64,000 nucleotides of DNA. It comes from Anaerostipes faecalis (GTDB taxonomy: Bacteria; Bacillota; Clostridia; Lachnospirales; Lachnospiraceae). The stretch is from NCBI RefSeq assembly GCF_018982945.1, contig NZ_JABRXE010000001.1, forward strand, positions 372,001-436,000. Reading direction: 5' to 3'. The first letter of the stretch is position 1; each line of letters opens with the position of its first letter. Shown here one piece after another: positions 1 to 8,548 of the stretch. The translations under genes were made by a program, and so were the position numbers. The notes under the pieces were generated by a model. It was not told the origin of the DNA. It saw nothing but the letters and a program-made list of their open reading frames with translations, and did not search any database.

Positions 1-860
1 CATTAAATATTTCCCGTACTTACAATAAAGGTAATATATATGTATGCAAGAATAAGGTTGCCAAACCAAATGTATTTATTCCTGTATTCCCAGGTACAAA
101 CTGTGAATATGATTCTGCACGAGCTTTTGAGCGTGCAGGAGCCAATGTAATTACAAAGGTATTTAAGAATCTGGATGCTCAGGGAATTCGTGATTCTGTA
201 GAGGTATTCGAAAAAGCAATTAAAGAATCACAGATGATTATGTTCCCTGGTGGATTTAGTGCCGGTGATGAACCAGATGGTTCAGCAAAATTCTTTGCAA
301 CAGCATTTAGAAATGAAAAGCTGAAAGAATCTGTTATGGATCTGTTAGAAAACAGAGATGGATTGGTTCTTGGTATCTGTAATGGATTCCAGGCACTGAT
401 TAAACTTGGTCTTGTTCCACAAGGAAAGATTGTAGAACAGACAGCAGACGCTCCAACATTAACTATGAACCGTATTGGACGACATATTTCAAAGATTGCA
501 TATACAAAAGTTGTATCTAATCTGTCTCCATGGTTTAACAAAGTAAATGTAGGAGATACATTTAGTATTCCTGTATCTCATGGAGAAGGACGTTTTGTAG
601 CAAACTATGATGTTATTGAAGAACTTTTTGCAAATGGTCAGGTTGCAACACAGTATGTTGATTTAAGTGGAGATCCAACTATGGATGAAGATTATAATCC
701 AAATGGTTCTTACTTTGCAATTGAAGGTATTACAAGTCCAGATGGAAGAGTTCTTGGAAAGATGGGACATTCTGAAAGACGTGATAGTTATGTTGGAATT
801 AATATCTATGGAGATAAGGATCAGAAAATCTTTGAATCTGGTGTAGATTATTTTAGATAG
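1..860 (+). CDS. purL: Phosphoribosylformylglycinamidine synthase, C-terminal part (5' end outside window)
   Basis: This is the 3' part of the single-chain FGAM synthase that converts FGAR, glutamine and ATP to FGAM in purine synthesis. The reading frame is open from base 3 to the stop at 860, about 285 residues, and covers the glutamine amidotransferase domain. Visible landmarks are FPGTNCE at the domain start, GGFSAGDEPDG, the nucleophile cysteine in GICNGFQ (TGT at 378-380), SHGEGRF, and the GHSER motif with the catalytic His and Glu near the C-terminus. The synthase domains lie upstream of the window. The gene ends just before a symmetrical terminator. The large form with a fused glutaminase is usual in this family of organisms. 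The assignment is firm; only the 5' end is missing. Confidence 0.96.
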   Translation, partial: LNISRTYNKGNIYVCKNKVAKPNVFIPVFPGTNCEYDSARAFERAGANVITKVFKNLDAQGIRDSVEVFEKAIKESQMIMFPGGFSAGDEPDGSAKFFATAFRNEKLKESVMDLLENRDGLVLGICNGFQALIKLGLVPQGKIVEQTADAPTLTMNRIGRHISKIAYTKVVSNLSPWFNKVNVGDTFSIPVSHGEGRFVANYDVIEELFANGQVATQYVDLSGDPTMDEDYNPNGSYFAIEGITSPDGRVLGKMGHSERRDSYVGINIYGDKDQKIFESGVDYFR

Positions 861-870
861 AAATAGAAAA

Positions 871-909
871 ATAAGACCATGACTCTCAAATTGAAGTCAT
901 GGTCTTATT
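871..909. terminator. Bidirectional intrinsic terminator between purL and the CorC-like gene
   Basis: The arms AATAAGACCATGACT and AGTCATGGTCTTATT form a long stem with a short loop. A-rich sequence precedes it and T-rich sequence follows, so it can stop transcription from purL on the plus strand and from the converging membrane-protein gene on the minus strand. Confidence 0.85.
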
Positions 910-927
910 CATTACATAACATATTTC

Positions 928-2202
928 TTATTCAGTTTCAGTATGAGATTTTCTTTTCATGTGAATCGTTTCCATGCGATTTTTTTCAACATGATCAATC
1001 TGAAAAATAAACTGTTGATCTTCAGCGGTTTCCCCTTCTTCTGGGAGGTGATCCAGTAGTTCGATCATATAACCGCCAAGTGAATCGTAGTCTTCAGATG
1101 TAATATCAGTATCAATCAGATCATTTAGATCGTCCAGTTTCATGGAAGCATCTACAAGATAGGATCCATCATCCAGCTGCTGGAAACTGTTCATTTCATC
1201 TTGGTCATATTCATCACGGATTTCACCAAAAATTTCTTCTACAATATCTTCTAATGTAATAAGTCCAGCAGTAATTCCATATTCATCTAATACAATAGAG
1301 AAACTAACAGATTTTTCCCGCATTTGAGATAAAAGGCTGGAAACTTTTTGTGTTTCATAAGTAAAAAAAGGTTCTCTTAGAACATCTTTTAGCTGGAAAA
1401 CTTCATCACGATGTTTTGTTCTGTAAAAATATACATCTTTTAAATATACGATGCCAACAACTTTATCTTTGCTTCCTTCGTAGACTGGGAGTCTGGAAAA
1501 ACGTGCTTCTGTAAATGTTTCCATAACTTCATCATATGAGGAATCAATAGAGACGAAGGATACATCGATTCTTGGAATCATTATGTCTTTGGCAATTGCA
1601 TCCTTAAAATCAAAAACATTGTTTAACATATCCTTTTCATCATCTTCAATAACCCCGTCTTCATGACTGACATCTACAATGGTGCGCAGCTCCCTCTCAG
1701 TCATAATTTGTTTGGATTGTTTAGAATCAATATGAAGCAGAATCAGCAGCCCTGTTGAAAGTTTATTGATGATAAAAACAACAGGAGTTAAAAGTCTGGT
1801 AATAAAATAAATGCTGGAAGCATAAGATAACGCAAGCTTTGTGTTCTTAATAGTTGCATAAGTCTTTGGTGTAATTTCACCAAAAATTAAAACAAGAACA
1901 GTCAAAATACCAGTTGCAATACCAGCTCCCATATTGCCGAAAATTTCAATGGCCAGGGTTGTAGATAAAGATGTAACAGATATATTTACAAGGTTATTTC
2001 CAACCAGAATGCTGGAAAGCATCTGACTGGGATTCTCGATAAGCTTCAAAACGGTTTCTGCCCGCTTATCACCATCTTCTGCTATTGCACGAACTGCATG
2101 CTGGTTAACTGTTGTTAAGGCAGTTTCTGCTGAAGAAAAATAAGCAGAAAGAGCTAATAAAATAATAATTCCTATAAGCTGGAATATGACACTGGGGTCC
2201 AA
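928..2202 (-). CDS. CNNM/CorC-HlyC family membrane protein (DUF21, CBS pair, CorC domain)
   Basis: The product is a membrane protein of the CNNM/CorC (HlyC/CorC) family, linked in other bacteria to magnesium or other divalent-cation export. Its three parts are a DUF21 transmembrane domain (about residues 5-190, with the SAYFSSAETAL signature), a CBS-domain pair (about 205-330, with IPRIDVSF and DEYGITAGLITLEDIVEEIFGE) and a C-terminal CorC_HlyC domain. An upstream start would add 28 residues. However, a perfect AGGAGG lies 8 nt before a TTG at 2202, and starting there gives MDPSVIFQL followed directly by the first membrane helix, so I chose the TTG. It stands alone and converges on purL. The ion is not evident from sequence. 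Confidence 0.9.
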   Translation of the reverse strand: MDPSVIFQLIGIIILLALSAYFSSAETALTTVNQHAVRAIAEDGDKRAETVLKLIENPSQMLSSILVGNNLVNISVTSLSTTLAIEIFGNMGAGIATGILTVLVLIFGEITPKTYATIKNTKLALSYASSIYFITRLLTPVVFIINKLSTGLLILLHIDSKQSKQIMTERELRTIVDVSHEDGVIEDDEKDMLNNVFDFKDAIAKDIMIPRIDVSFVSIDSSYDEVMETFTEARFSRLPVYEGSKDKVVGIVYLKDVYFYRTKHRDEVFQLKDVLREPFFTYETQKVSSLLSQMREKSVSFSIVLDEYGITAGLITLEDIVEEIFGEIRDEYDQDEMNSFQQLDDGSYLVDASMKLDDLNDLIDTDITSEDYDSLGGYMIELLDHLPEEGETAEDQQFIFQIDHVEKNRMETIHMKRKSHTETE

Positions 2203-2330
2203 ATTAAAATCCCTCCTAGATAAAATTAAAAAATTGTTTTCATGTTCAATTACCACAATTTTACGAAAGAAATTAAGACTTGTCAACTCTATTCAATCTG
2301 ATACAATATATATGTAAAGGAGATGGGCAT

Positions 2331-2792
2331 ATGAGATACTATTACGATTATAATTTTCCAATCGGAAGATTAACAATTGTGGATGACGGGCATGGCATAT
2401 GTGGCATACATTTCCACACACAAGGAAGAGACGTCGGAATGAAAAGAGAAACCCCAAATATTCAGAATACTGCATATCAGCTGACGGAATATTTTGCTGG
2501 AGAGAGAACAGAATTTGATCTTCCCTTATCTTTTCATGGAACAGAATTTCAACAGAAGGTTTGGAAAGCATTGTGTGAGATACCTTACGGACAGACTTGT
2601 ACATATAAGGATATTGCAGAGAAGATTGGAATTCCAAAGGGCTGCAGGGCGGTTGGAATGGCGAATAATCAGAATCCAATAGCTATAGTGGTGCCATGCC
2701 ACAGAGTAATTGGAATTAATGGATCTTTAACTGGATATTCAGGAGGACTGGATTTAAAAGAATTTCTTTTAGAATTGGAACATGCACTTTAA
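2331..2792 (+). CDS. ogt: Methylated-DNA--[protein]-cysteine S-methyltransferase
   Basis: This is a suicide repair protein that transfers the methyl group from O6-methylguanine (or O4-methylthymine) in DNA to its own cysteine. The 153-residue product has the small N-terminal domain and the DNA-binding/methyltransferase domain with FQQKVWKAL, the GxxxSYxxIA-like segment (GQTCTYKDIAEKIG) and the active-site IVVPCHRVIG loop. The start at 2331 follows AAAGGAGATGGGCAT; an in-frame codon 51 nt upstream lacks a ribosome binding site. The gene diverges from the CorC-like gene. Length and motifs are normal for the Ogt/MGMT family. Confidence 0.95.
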   Translation: MRYYYDYNFPIGRLTIVDDGHGICGIHFHTQGRDVGMKRETPNIQNTAYQLTEYFAGERTEFDLPLSFHGTEFQQKVWKALCEIPYGQTCTYKDIAEKIGIPKGCRAVGMANNQNPIAIVVPCHRVIGINGSLTGYSGGLDLKEFLLELEHAL

Positions 2793-2937
2793 TCGTCTTT
2801 TCCAGGTGATTTATTAAGAGAAGGAGTATTATGTCTTGACATAATATTCCTTTTATTTATACAATAAGAAGTTGTGTATTATGAGCAGAAACGTTTCGGT
2901 TATTAATAAGATAAGAGGCAAAGAGGGAAAGAAAGAT

Positions 2938-4004
2938 ATGAAAGGGAAAAAAGAGAATATAGAAGAAAATAAAATGGGAACTATGCCGGTATCTAAGCTG
3001 GTAATTTCTATGTCATTTCCCATGATGATTTCAATGACTGTTCAGGCATTATATAATGTTGTAGATAGTATTTTTGTATCCAGATTAAGCGAGCATGCAT
3101 TGACAGCAGTATCAATGGCATTCCCCATACAGAATTTGATGATTGCTGTTGTAGCAGGACTGGCTGTCGGAATTAATTCTCTTCTTTCCAGAAGTCTGGG
3201 AGAAGGGAATCAGGAAAAAGTAAATAGCTGTGCTGATCATGGGTTGTTTCTGGTGTCTATTGGTTATTTGATTTTTTTATGTACAGGTCTATTTTTGTCC
3301 ATGGATTTATGGTAAAGCAAACAAATATTCCGACCATTGTTCAAGGAGGAACAATGTATCTGAGAATATGTTGTATCTGTTCCTTCGGACTTATGGGGCA
3401 GATGACTTTTGAAAGACTTCTTCAGTCTACAGGAAGAACTATTTATACTATGATTACTCAGGGAATGGGAGCACTGATCAATATTATTCTGGATCCTATT
3501 CTTATTTTTGGATATTTTGGTTTGCCTAAAATGGGAATAGCAGGAGCAGCAACTGCAACTGTTATTGGACAGAATGCAGCTTGGATTCTCGCTATGTTTT
3601 ATTATGCAGTCCATCGGGTCTGTTATGCAGTTGGAATTATGGCAGTTGGATTGGTTATTATCCAAACGATACCTGGAAGGCTATTAATGCTGTTTGATGC
3701 TTCGGAAACGATGTTGCAGATTGGTGTTCCGGCCTTAAGAATTATTAGTCTGAGCTTTGTTTTTGCAGGATATTGCGTTATTTTATCAGGGGTATTTCAG
3801 GCTTTGGGAAATGGAATCTACAGTATGATGGTTTCTGTTGCAAGGCAGTTAATAGTATTGCTTCCAGTAGCATTTTTATTTTCAAGGATTGGGGAATTAT
3901 CCATGGTTTGGTTTGCTTATCCAGTTGCAGAAATTGCTTCTGTGGCAGTAAGTACATTTTTTTACCGAAGAATTAATCATCATATAATACATTACATAAG
4001 ATAG
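2938..4004 (+). pseudogene. Degraded MATE-family efflux transporter (frameshift plus internal deletion)
   Basis: Two frames together give a MATE-type (multidrug and toxin extrusion) transporter that no longer reads through. The first part (MGTMPVSKLVISMSFPMM... to CTGLFLSMDLW) stops at 3313-3315. The homology continues in another frame from about 3300 (VKQTNIPTIVQGGTMYLRICCICSFG, then ERLLQSTGRTIYTMITQG) to 4004. In the second part, WILAMFYYAVHR joins directly to VCYAVGIMAVG, although family members have about 100 residues, several helices, between these blocks. The joined fragments total roughly 355 residues against about 450 expected. A 9-bp repeat TTATGCAGT occurs at 3602 and 3623, beside the apparent deletion point. 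Both defects point to a dead gene. A sequencing error could explain the frameshift but not the deletion. Confidence 0.85.
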
Positions 4005-4014
4005 GAGAAAAAAC

Positions 4015-4572
4015 ATGGATTTTTTGACACTGTTGATTTTATCAGTAGGACTGGCAATGGATGCTTTTGCAGTATCGATTTGTAAAGGACTTGCTATGAA
4101 AAGGGCAACTATTGAAAAAGCTTCTGTGGTAGGATTGTGGTTTGGAGTTTTTCAGGCCGGAATGCCCGTTTTAGGATACTTATTAGGGACACAGTTCAAA
4201 GAGCAGATTACAAGGGTAGATCACTGGATTGCTTTTATCCTTCTGGGAATGATCGGAATGAATATGATAAAAGAAGCAGAATCTGAAGATGAAGAAGCAG
4301 ATGATTCGCTGGCTGTTAAGGAAATGTTTCTTTTAGCAGTTGCCACCAGCATTGATGCTTTAGCTGTTGGAATCACGTTTGCTTTTTTAAAGGTAAATAT
4401 TGTTGAAGCAGCTTCTACGATTGGAATCAGCACATTTGTTATATCTGCAGCAGGAGTAAAAATCGGGAATCTATTTGGGACAAAATATAAATCTAAAGCA
4501 GAACTGGCAGGAGGAGTAATTCTGATACTTTTAGGTATGAAGATTCTTTTGGAGCATTTAGGAGTGTTATAA
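4015..4572 (+). CDS. mntP: Putative manganese efflux pump MntP (DUF204)
   Basis: This 185-residue integral membrane protein has six predicted helices in two related halves, as in the MntP Mn2+ exporters. The family acidic motifs appear twice: [14 protein letters not shown] in helix 1 and [14 protein letters not shown] in helix 4. An acidic loop ([11 protein letters not shown]) lies between the halves. The ribosome site AGGAGA precedes ATG 4015 by 6 nt. It lies 10 nt after the broken MATE gene and may have been co-transcribed with it. No manganese riboswitch is visible in front of this gene, although one appears elsewhere in the window before a P-type ATPase. Family assignment is firm; the ion is inferred from the family. 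Confidence 0.92.
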   Translation: MDFLTLLILSVGLAMDAFAVSICKGLAMKRATIEKASVVGLWFGVFQAGMPVLGYLLGTQFKEQITRVDHWIAFILLGMIGMNMIKEAESEDEEADDSLAVKEMFLLAVATSIDALAVGITFAFLKVNIVEAASTIGISTFVISAAGVKIGNLFGTKYKSKAELAGGVILILLGMKILLEHLGVL

Positions 4573-4588
4573 AGAATTATAAAAAGAT

Positions 4589-4610
4589 GAAAGATTTCCT
4601 TTCTTTTTTT
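4589..4610 (+). terminator. Possible weak terminator after mntP
   Basis: A 5-bp stem (GAAAG / CTTTC) with a 5-nt loop is followed by seven Ts. The stem is short, so efficiency is doubtful. Confidence 0.4.
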
Positions 4611-4637
4611 CATAAAACGGTGTATGATAGGGATGCA

Positions 4638-4685
4638 GCACAATATGTTGTGTCTGAAGAATGAACTAATAACAATATTTGGTAT
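4638..4685 (+). promoter_or_regulatory. Tandem NrdR-box-like operator upstream of nrdDG
   Basis: The sequence GCACAATATGTTGTGT at 4638-4653 matches the NrdR consensus acaCwAtATaTwGtgt at 14 of 16 positions. A second, weaker copy, TAACAATATTTGGTAT, lies at 4670-4685 and matches 11 of 16. The two are exactly 32 bp apart, about three helical turns, which is the spacing known for NrdR pairs. A TATGAT hexamer at 4622 could be the -10, placing the boxes in the start-site region. NrdR itself is not in the window. Confidence 0.75.
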
Positions 4686-4706
4686 AAAATATATGAGGTG
4701 GAAAAT

Positions 4707-6896
4707 ATGAATTCTGAAGTAAAAACGAAGATAATCAAACGAAATGGAGAAGAGGTAGAGTTTAATATTGAGAAAATCAGTAATGCCATAGGCAAAGCAA
4801 ATAAAGAAGTGCCAAAGATTCATCAAATGAATAAATATCAGATTGTTGCCATTGCAGATAATGTTGCACAGCAGGTAAAAACATCTTCCCACGCGGTTAA
4901 CGTGGAAGATATCCAGAATATGGTTGAAACAGGAATCATGGAGATGAGAGGTTATGAGGTAGCACAGAAATATGTGAGATACCGTTATAAGAGAGAAATC
5001 TCCAGAAAATCAAATACAACAGATGATGGAATTTTGTCATTGCTGGAGAACATAAACGAAGAGGTTAATCAGGAAAATTCTAATAAGAATCCAGTAATCA
5101 ATTCAACGCAGAGAGATTATATGGCTGGAGAAGTCAGTAAGGATTTATCCAAACGTGTTCTGCTTCCAGATGAAATCGTCAAAGCTCATGAAGAAGGTAT
5201 CATCCATTTTCATGATTCTGATTACTTTGCTCAGAAAGAACATAATTGCGATTTGATCAATTTGGAAGATATGCTCCAGAATGGGACAGTTATTAGTGAA
5301 ACTATGATTGAAAAACCCCATTCATTTTTTACAGCATGTAATGTGACTACACAGATCGTTGCTCAGGTTGCAAGTAACCAATATGGAGGACAGTCATTTA
5401 CACTTGCTCATCTTGCCCCATTTGTAGATATTAGTCGTAAGAAACTTCGTCAAAATGTTATTCGAGAAAGAAAAGCATCTGGTGAAAGCATGGATGAAAC
5501 GATTATTGATAAGATTACTGAGATGCGTCTTTATGATGAAGTCAAACAGGGAATTCAAACTATTCAGTATCAGCTTGTTACATTGATGACATGTAATGGA
5601 CAGGCACCATTTGTTACTGTTTTTATGTATCTGGATGAAGTGCCGGAAGGACAGATAAGAGACGATCTTGCACTTGTTATTGAAGAAGTGCTGAAACAGA
5701 GAATCCAGGGAGTAAAAAATGAAAAAGGTGTATGGATTACACCTGCCTTTCCAAAGCTGATTTATGCATTGGATGATGATAATATTACACCGGATTCAAA
5801 ATACTGGTATTTAACAGAGCTGGCAGCCAAATGTACAGCAAAACGTATGGTTCCGGATTATATATCAGCAAAAGTAATGCGGCAGTTAAAACAGGGAGAT
5901 GTGTATACCTGTATGGGATGCCGTTCTTTCCTTACAGTGGAAGATTCACAGAGAAATCCTGATGGAAGTCATAAATATTATGGACGTTTTAATCAGGGGG
6001 TTGTTACGATCAATCTTGTTGATGTGGCATGTTCTTCTTATGGAGATATGAGTAGATTCTGGGAAATTCTAGAAGAACGTCTGGAATTATGCCATCGTGC
6101 TTTAAGATGTCGCCATGAAAGGCTGTTAGGAACTGTTTCAGATGTTGCACCGATTTTATGGCAGCATGGAGCACTTGCACGTTTGAAAAAAGGAGAAAAA
6201 ATTGACAAATTGTTATACAATGGATACTCAACTATTTCTCTTGGATACGCGGGTCTTTATGAAATGTGCGTCAGAATGACGGGTAAATCACACACTGATC
6301 CTGCTGGAAAAGAATTTGCATTAAAGGTAATGCAAAAACTTAATGATAAATGTAAAGAATGGAAAGAAGCAGAAAATATCAGTTATTCTGTATATGGAAC
6401 TCCAATGGAATCTACCACATATAAATTTGCCAAGTGTCTTCAGAAACGATTTGGAATTATTGAAGGAGTTACAGATAAAAATTATATTACAAATAGTTAT
6501 CATGTTCATGTAACGGAGGAAATCGATGCATTTACCAAATTGGAATTTGAATCAGAATTCCAGAAATTATCTCCGGGAGGAGCTATCAGTTATATTGAAG
6601 TCCCTAATATGCAGAATAATATCCAGGCAGTATTGACTGTCATGCAGTTTATTTATGATAATATTATGTATGCGGAATTAAATACTAAAAGCGATTATTG
6701 TGAAGTATGCGGTTATGATGGAGAAATTAAGATAGAGAAAGATGAATCCGGGAAATTAATTTGGAAATGTCCAAACTGTGGAAATACTGATCAGGATCAT
6801 ATGTTTGTTGCACGGCGGACATGTGGTTATATAGGAACTCAATTCTGGAATCAGGGTCGTACACAGGAAATAAAAGATAGAGTTCTTCATTTATAA
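4707..6896 (+). CDS. nrdD: Anaerobic ribonucleoside-triphosphate reductase, catalytic subunit
   Basis: This class III, oxygen-sensitive reductase converts NTPs to dNTPs using a glycyl radical. The 729-residue protein has an N-terminal ATP-cone (TKIIKRNGEEVEFNIEKI), the catalytic barrel, and a C-terminal zinc ribbon (CEVCGYDGE...CPNCGN). It ends with the glycyl-radical loop RRTCGYIGT, whose Gly carries the radical. ATG 4707 sits 5-6 nt after GAGGTGG; a GTG at 4698 overlaps that ribosome site and is less likely. nrdG starts 11 nt after the stop, so the two form an operon. Tandem NrdR-like boxes lie directly upstream. The gene supports strictly anaerobic growth. Confidence 0.98.
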   Translation: MNSEVKTKIIKRNGEEVEFNIEKISNAIGKANKEVPKIHQMNKYQIVAIADNVAQQVKTSSHAVNVEDIQNMVETGIMEMRGYEVAQKYVRYRYKREISRKSNTTDDGILSLLENINEEVNQENSNKNPVINSTQRDYMAGEVSKDLSKRVLLPDEIVKAHEEGIIHFHDSDYFAQKEHNCDLINLEDMLQNGTVISETMIEKPHSFFTACNVTTQIVAQVASNQYGGQSFTLAHLAPFVDISRKKLRQNVIRERKASGESMDETIIDKITEMRLYDEVKQGIQTIQYQLVTLMTCNGQAPFVTVFMYLDEVPEGQIRDDLALVIEEVLKQRIQGVKNEKGVWITPAFPKLIYALDDDNITPDSKYWYLTELAAKCTAKRMVPDYISAKVMRQLKQGDVYTCMGCRSFLTVEDSQRNPDGSHKYYGRFNQGVVTINLVDVACSSYGDMSRFWEILEERLELCHRALRCRHERLLGTVSDVAPILWQHGALARLKKGEKIDKLLYNGYSTISLGYAGLYEMCVRMTGKSHTDPAGKEFALKVMQKLNDKCKEWKEAENISYSVYGTPMESTTYKFAKCLQKRFGIIEGVTDKNYITNSYHVHVTEEIDAFTKLEFESEFQKLSPGGAISYIEVPNMQNNIQAVLTVMQFIYDNIMYAELNTKSDYCEVCGYDGEIKIEKDESGKLIWKCPNCGNTDQDHMFVARRTCGYIGTQFWNQGRTQEIKDRVLHL

Positions 6897-6907
6897 AAGG
6901 TGATAAT

Positions 6908-7393
6908 ATGTATTATGGGAATATAAAAAAGTGTGATATTGCCAATGGACCAGGAGTTAGGGTCAGCCTTTTTGTATCAGGCTGTCGAAATTGCTGCCCT
7001 GGATGTTTTAATAGGGAAACCTGGGATTTTCAATATGGACAGCTTTACACACAAGAGACGGAAGATCAGATTATTAAAATGCTGAGACCCGATTATATTG
7101 AAGGTTTTTCTCTTTTGGGAGGGGAACCATTTGAGGAAGAAAATCAGGAAGTTTTGTGTAAGTTGTTAAAGAAGATTAAGACCTTTTATCCAGATAAAAC
7201 TGTATGGTGTTATACAGGATACATATTTGATTCTGATCTGCAGGAAGGTGGAAAAAAATATACAGAAAATACTAAAGAAATGCTATCATATATTGATATA
7301 CTTGTAGATGGACAGTTTATTGAAGAAGAAAAAGATATTTCCCTGCAGTTTAGAGGGAGCAGAAATCAGAGGATTATAGAGATAAATAATTAG
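6908..7393 (+). CDS. nrdG: Anaerobic ribonucleotide reductase-activating protein (radical SAM)
   Basis: This is the 161-residue radical-SAM activase that installs the glycyl radical on NrdD using S-adenosylmethionine and a [4Fe-4S] cluster. The CX3CX2C cluster motif appears as SGCRNCCPGCFN, with an extra cysteine inside. GGEPF, the SAM-binding GGE, follows at about residue 78. A ribosome site (AAAGGTGATAAT) spans the 11-nt gap after nrdD. A strong terminator follows the stop, closing the nrdDG operon. Confidence 0.97.
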   Translation: MYYGNIKKCDIANGPGVRVSLFVSGCRNCCPGCFNRETWDFQYGQLYTQETEDQIIKMLRPDYIEGFSLLGGEPFEEENQEVLCKLLKKIKTFYPDKTVWCYTGYIFDSDLQEGGKKYTENTKEMLSYIDILVDGQFIEEEKDISLQFRGSRNQRIIEINN

Positions 7394-7398
7394 AAAAA

Positions 7399-7438
7399 GA
7401 AGTATTTTGCATGAAAATGTAGAATACTTCTTTTTTTT
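7399..7438 (+). terminator. Intrinsic terminator of nrdDG
   Basis: GAAGTATT pairs with AATACTTC across a 16-nt loop and is followed by eight Ts. Confidence 0.85.
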
Positions 7439-7522
7439 GTACTGAAAATATAGTAAAAATATGTTATCATTAACATAGATTTTGATTCTATGAGTTAAAG
7501 TAATAAAGTGAGGGTTATATCA

Positions 7523-8248
7523 GTGGTCCAAAGAATTGTCATATGCGATGATAATAAAAAAGAACTGGAGGATGCCGCAAGGCTTATTCGGGAATTTTTT
7601 GATGAAATAAAAAAAGATATAGAGATTACACAATATAGGAGTGGACAAAGTCTTGTTGAAGATTGCCAGAATGGGAAAATATATCCTGATATGTTATTTA
7701 TTGATATTGAAATGAATGGTCTGACGGGTATTGAAACTGTAAAGTACATTAATCAATCTATACCGCAATGTTCTGTGGTTTATATGACGAATTATCTGGA
7801 ATATGCCACAGAAGTATATACTACGGATCATATATATTATGTAATGAAATATGAATTAAAGCAACGTCTTCCGGAAATCTACCAGAAATGGCTGCATTTA
7901 AATCAGGAATATAATGAAAAAGTTCAGATTCCAATAAAGAACAGTGGATTTGAAATTGTGCGATTAAAAGATATTTTATATGCAGAACGAAAGAACAGAA
8001 TAACATATATTTTTACAGAGAAGAAGGTTATTCAGACAAAAATGAAGATAGTGGAACTGGAAGAAATTCTAGATGAGTCGAAGATTGTTCGATGTCATGC
8101 AAGTTTTATGGTTGGAATGTGTCATATCATAAGATTCCAGAGAGAAGAGATTCTTGTAAAGGATGGTACTAAAATTCCAGTCAGCCGCAGATATCAGAAA
8201 GAAGTACGTGAAAAGTATCTGCAGTGGTTCGAGTCACATTTATTCTAA
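7523..8248 (+). CDS. LytTR-family response regulator, no kinase partner nearby
   Basis: This is a 241-residue two-domain regulator. The N-terminal receiver (residues about 3-120) has the acidic pair in VICDDN, the phospho-acceptor Asp in MLFIDIEMNGLTG and the Thr in VYMTNYLEYA. In place of the usual KP it has MKYEL. The C-terminal LytTR DNA-binding domain (about 138-235) shows IPIKNSGFEIVRLKDILYAERKNR and RCHASFMV. GTG 7523 lies 8 nt after an AGGG and gives MVQRIVICDDN, the usual length; another GTG at 7508 overlaps the ribosome site. Such regulators normally work with a membrane sensor kinase of the AgrC type, but none is adjacent. A candidate small RNA with its own promoter and terminator follows directly. 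Confidence 0.92.
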   Translation: MVQRIVICDDNKKELEDAARLIREFFDEIKKDIEITQYRSGQSLVEDCQNGKIYPDMLFIDIEMNGLTGIETVKYINQSIPQCSVVYMTNYLEYATEVYTTDHIYYVMKYELKQRLPEIYQKWLHLNQEYNEKVQIPIKNSGFEIVRLKDILYAERKNRITYIFTEKKVIQTKMKIVELEEILDESKIVRCHASFMVGMCHIIRFQREEILVKDGTKIPVSRRYQKEVREKYLQWFESHLF

Positions 8249-8327
8249 ATTTGCAATGAGAGTCAATATATGCAAAATTAGACAAAAAAATGACAAAACT
8301 GGAAAAGATTTTATAGATAAAGTGAAG

Positions 8328-8535
8328 TATAATATAAATGTGCGTCAGGGGAGGATAATTCATCAAAGGGGAATTAGAAAGTATAGATGCCACGGTACGA
8401 TATGTCATAAATCAATATGGTACAAGGATGTTTGTTTAGAGGATATTGTCTTGTGTAGGAGCAGAGACGATATCCCGGACAACATAAGTGAAACGTTAAA
8501 ATGTTGCCGGAAGTTGTTGAGACTTCCGGCTTTTA
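8328..8535 (+). ncRNA. Candidate structured small RNA with promoter and terminator
   Basis: A consensus -10 (TATAAT, 8328-8333) is followed by three separate inverted repeats and a strong terminator. The repeats are TAATTC/GAATTA (8356-8376), GTACGATAT/ATATGGTAC (8395-8423, one G-G mismatch) and an 11-bp GGATATTGTCT/AGACGATATCC (8441-8475, one G-T pair). The terminator is GCCGGAAGT/ACTTCCGGC (8506-8530) plus T-run. No convincing reading frame fits: an AGGGGAGG at 8347 has no normal start codon at the right distance. Upstream, GACAAAA is repeated 11 bp apart (8281 and 8292). I do not recognise it as a known riboswitch or RNA family. It is inferred from structure only. Confidence 0.45.
8506..8535 (+). 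terminator. Strong intrinsic terminator, possibly used from both sides
   Basis: The 9-bp stem GCCGGAAGT / ACTTCCGGC with a 7-nt loop is followed by TTTTATC. It ends the candidate RNA on the plus strand and lies just beyond the 3' end of the converging lipoprotein gene. Confidence 0.85.
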
Positions 8536-8548
8536 TCATTTAAAATGA

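Noticed and set aside
4221-4892. A 223-codon minus-strand frame across mntP and the nrdD leader
   Set aside because: It is antisense to two well-supported genes, crosses the NrdR boxes, and has no recognisable family features.
8163-8543. A 126-codon frame overlapping the end of the LytTR regulator
   Set aside because: It starts inside the regulator in another frame, has no ribosome site, and crosses the hairpins of the candidate RNA and its terminator.
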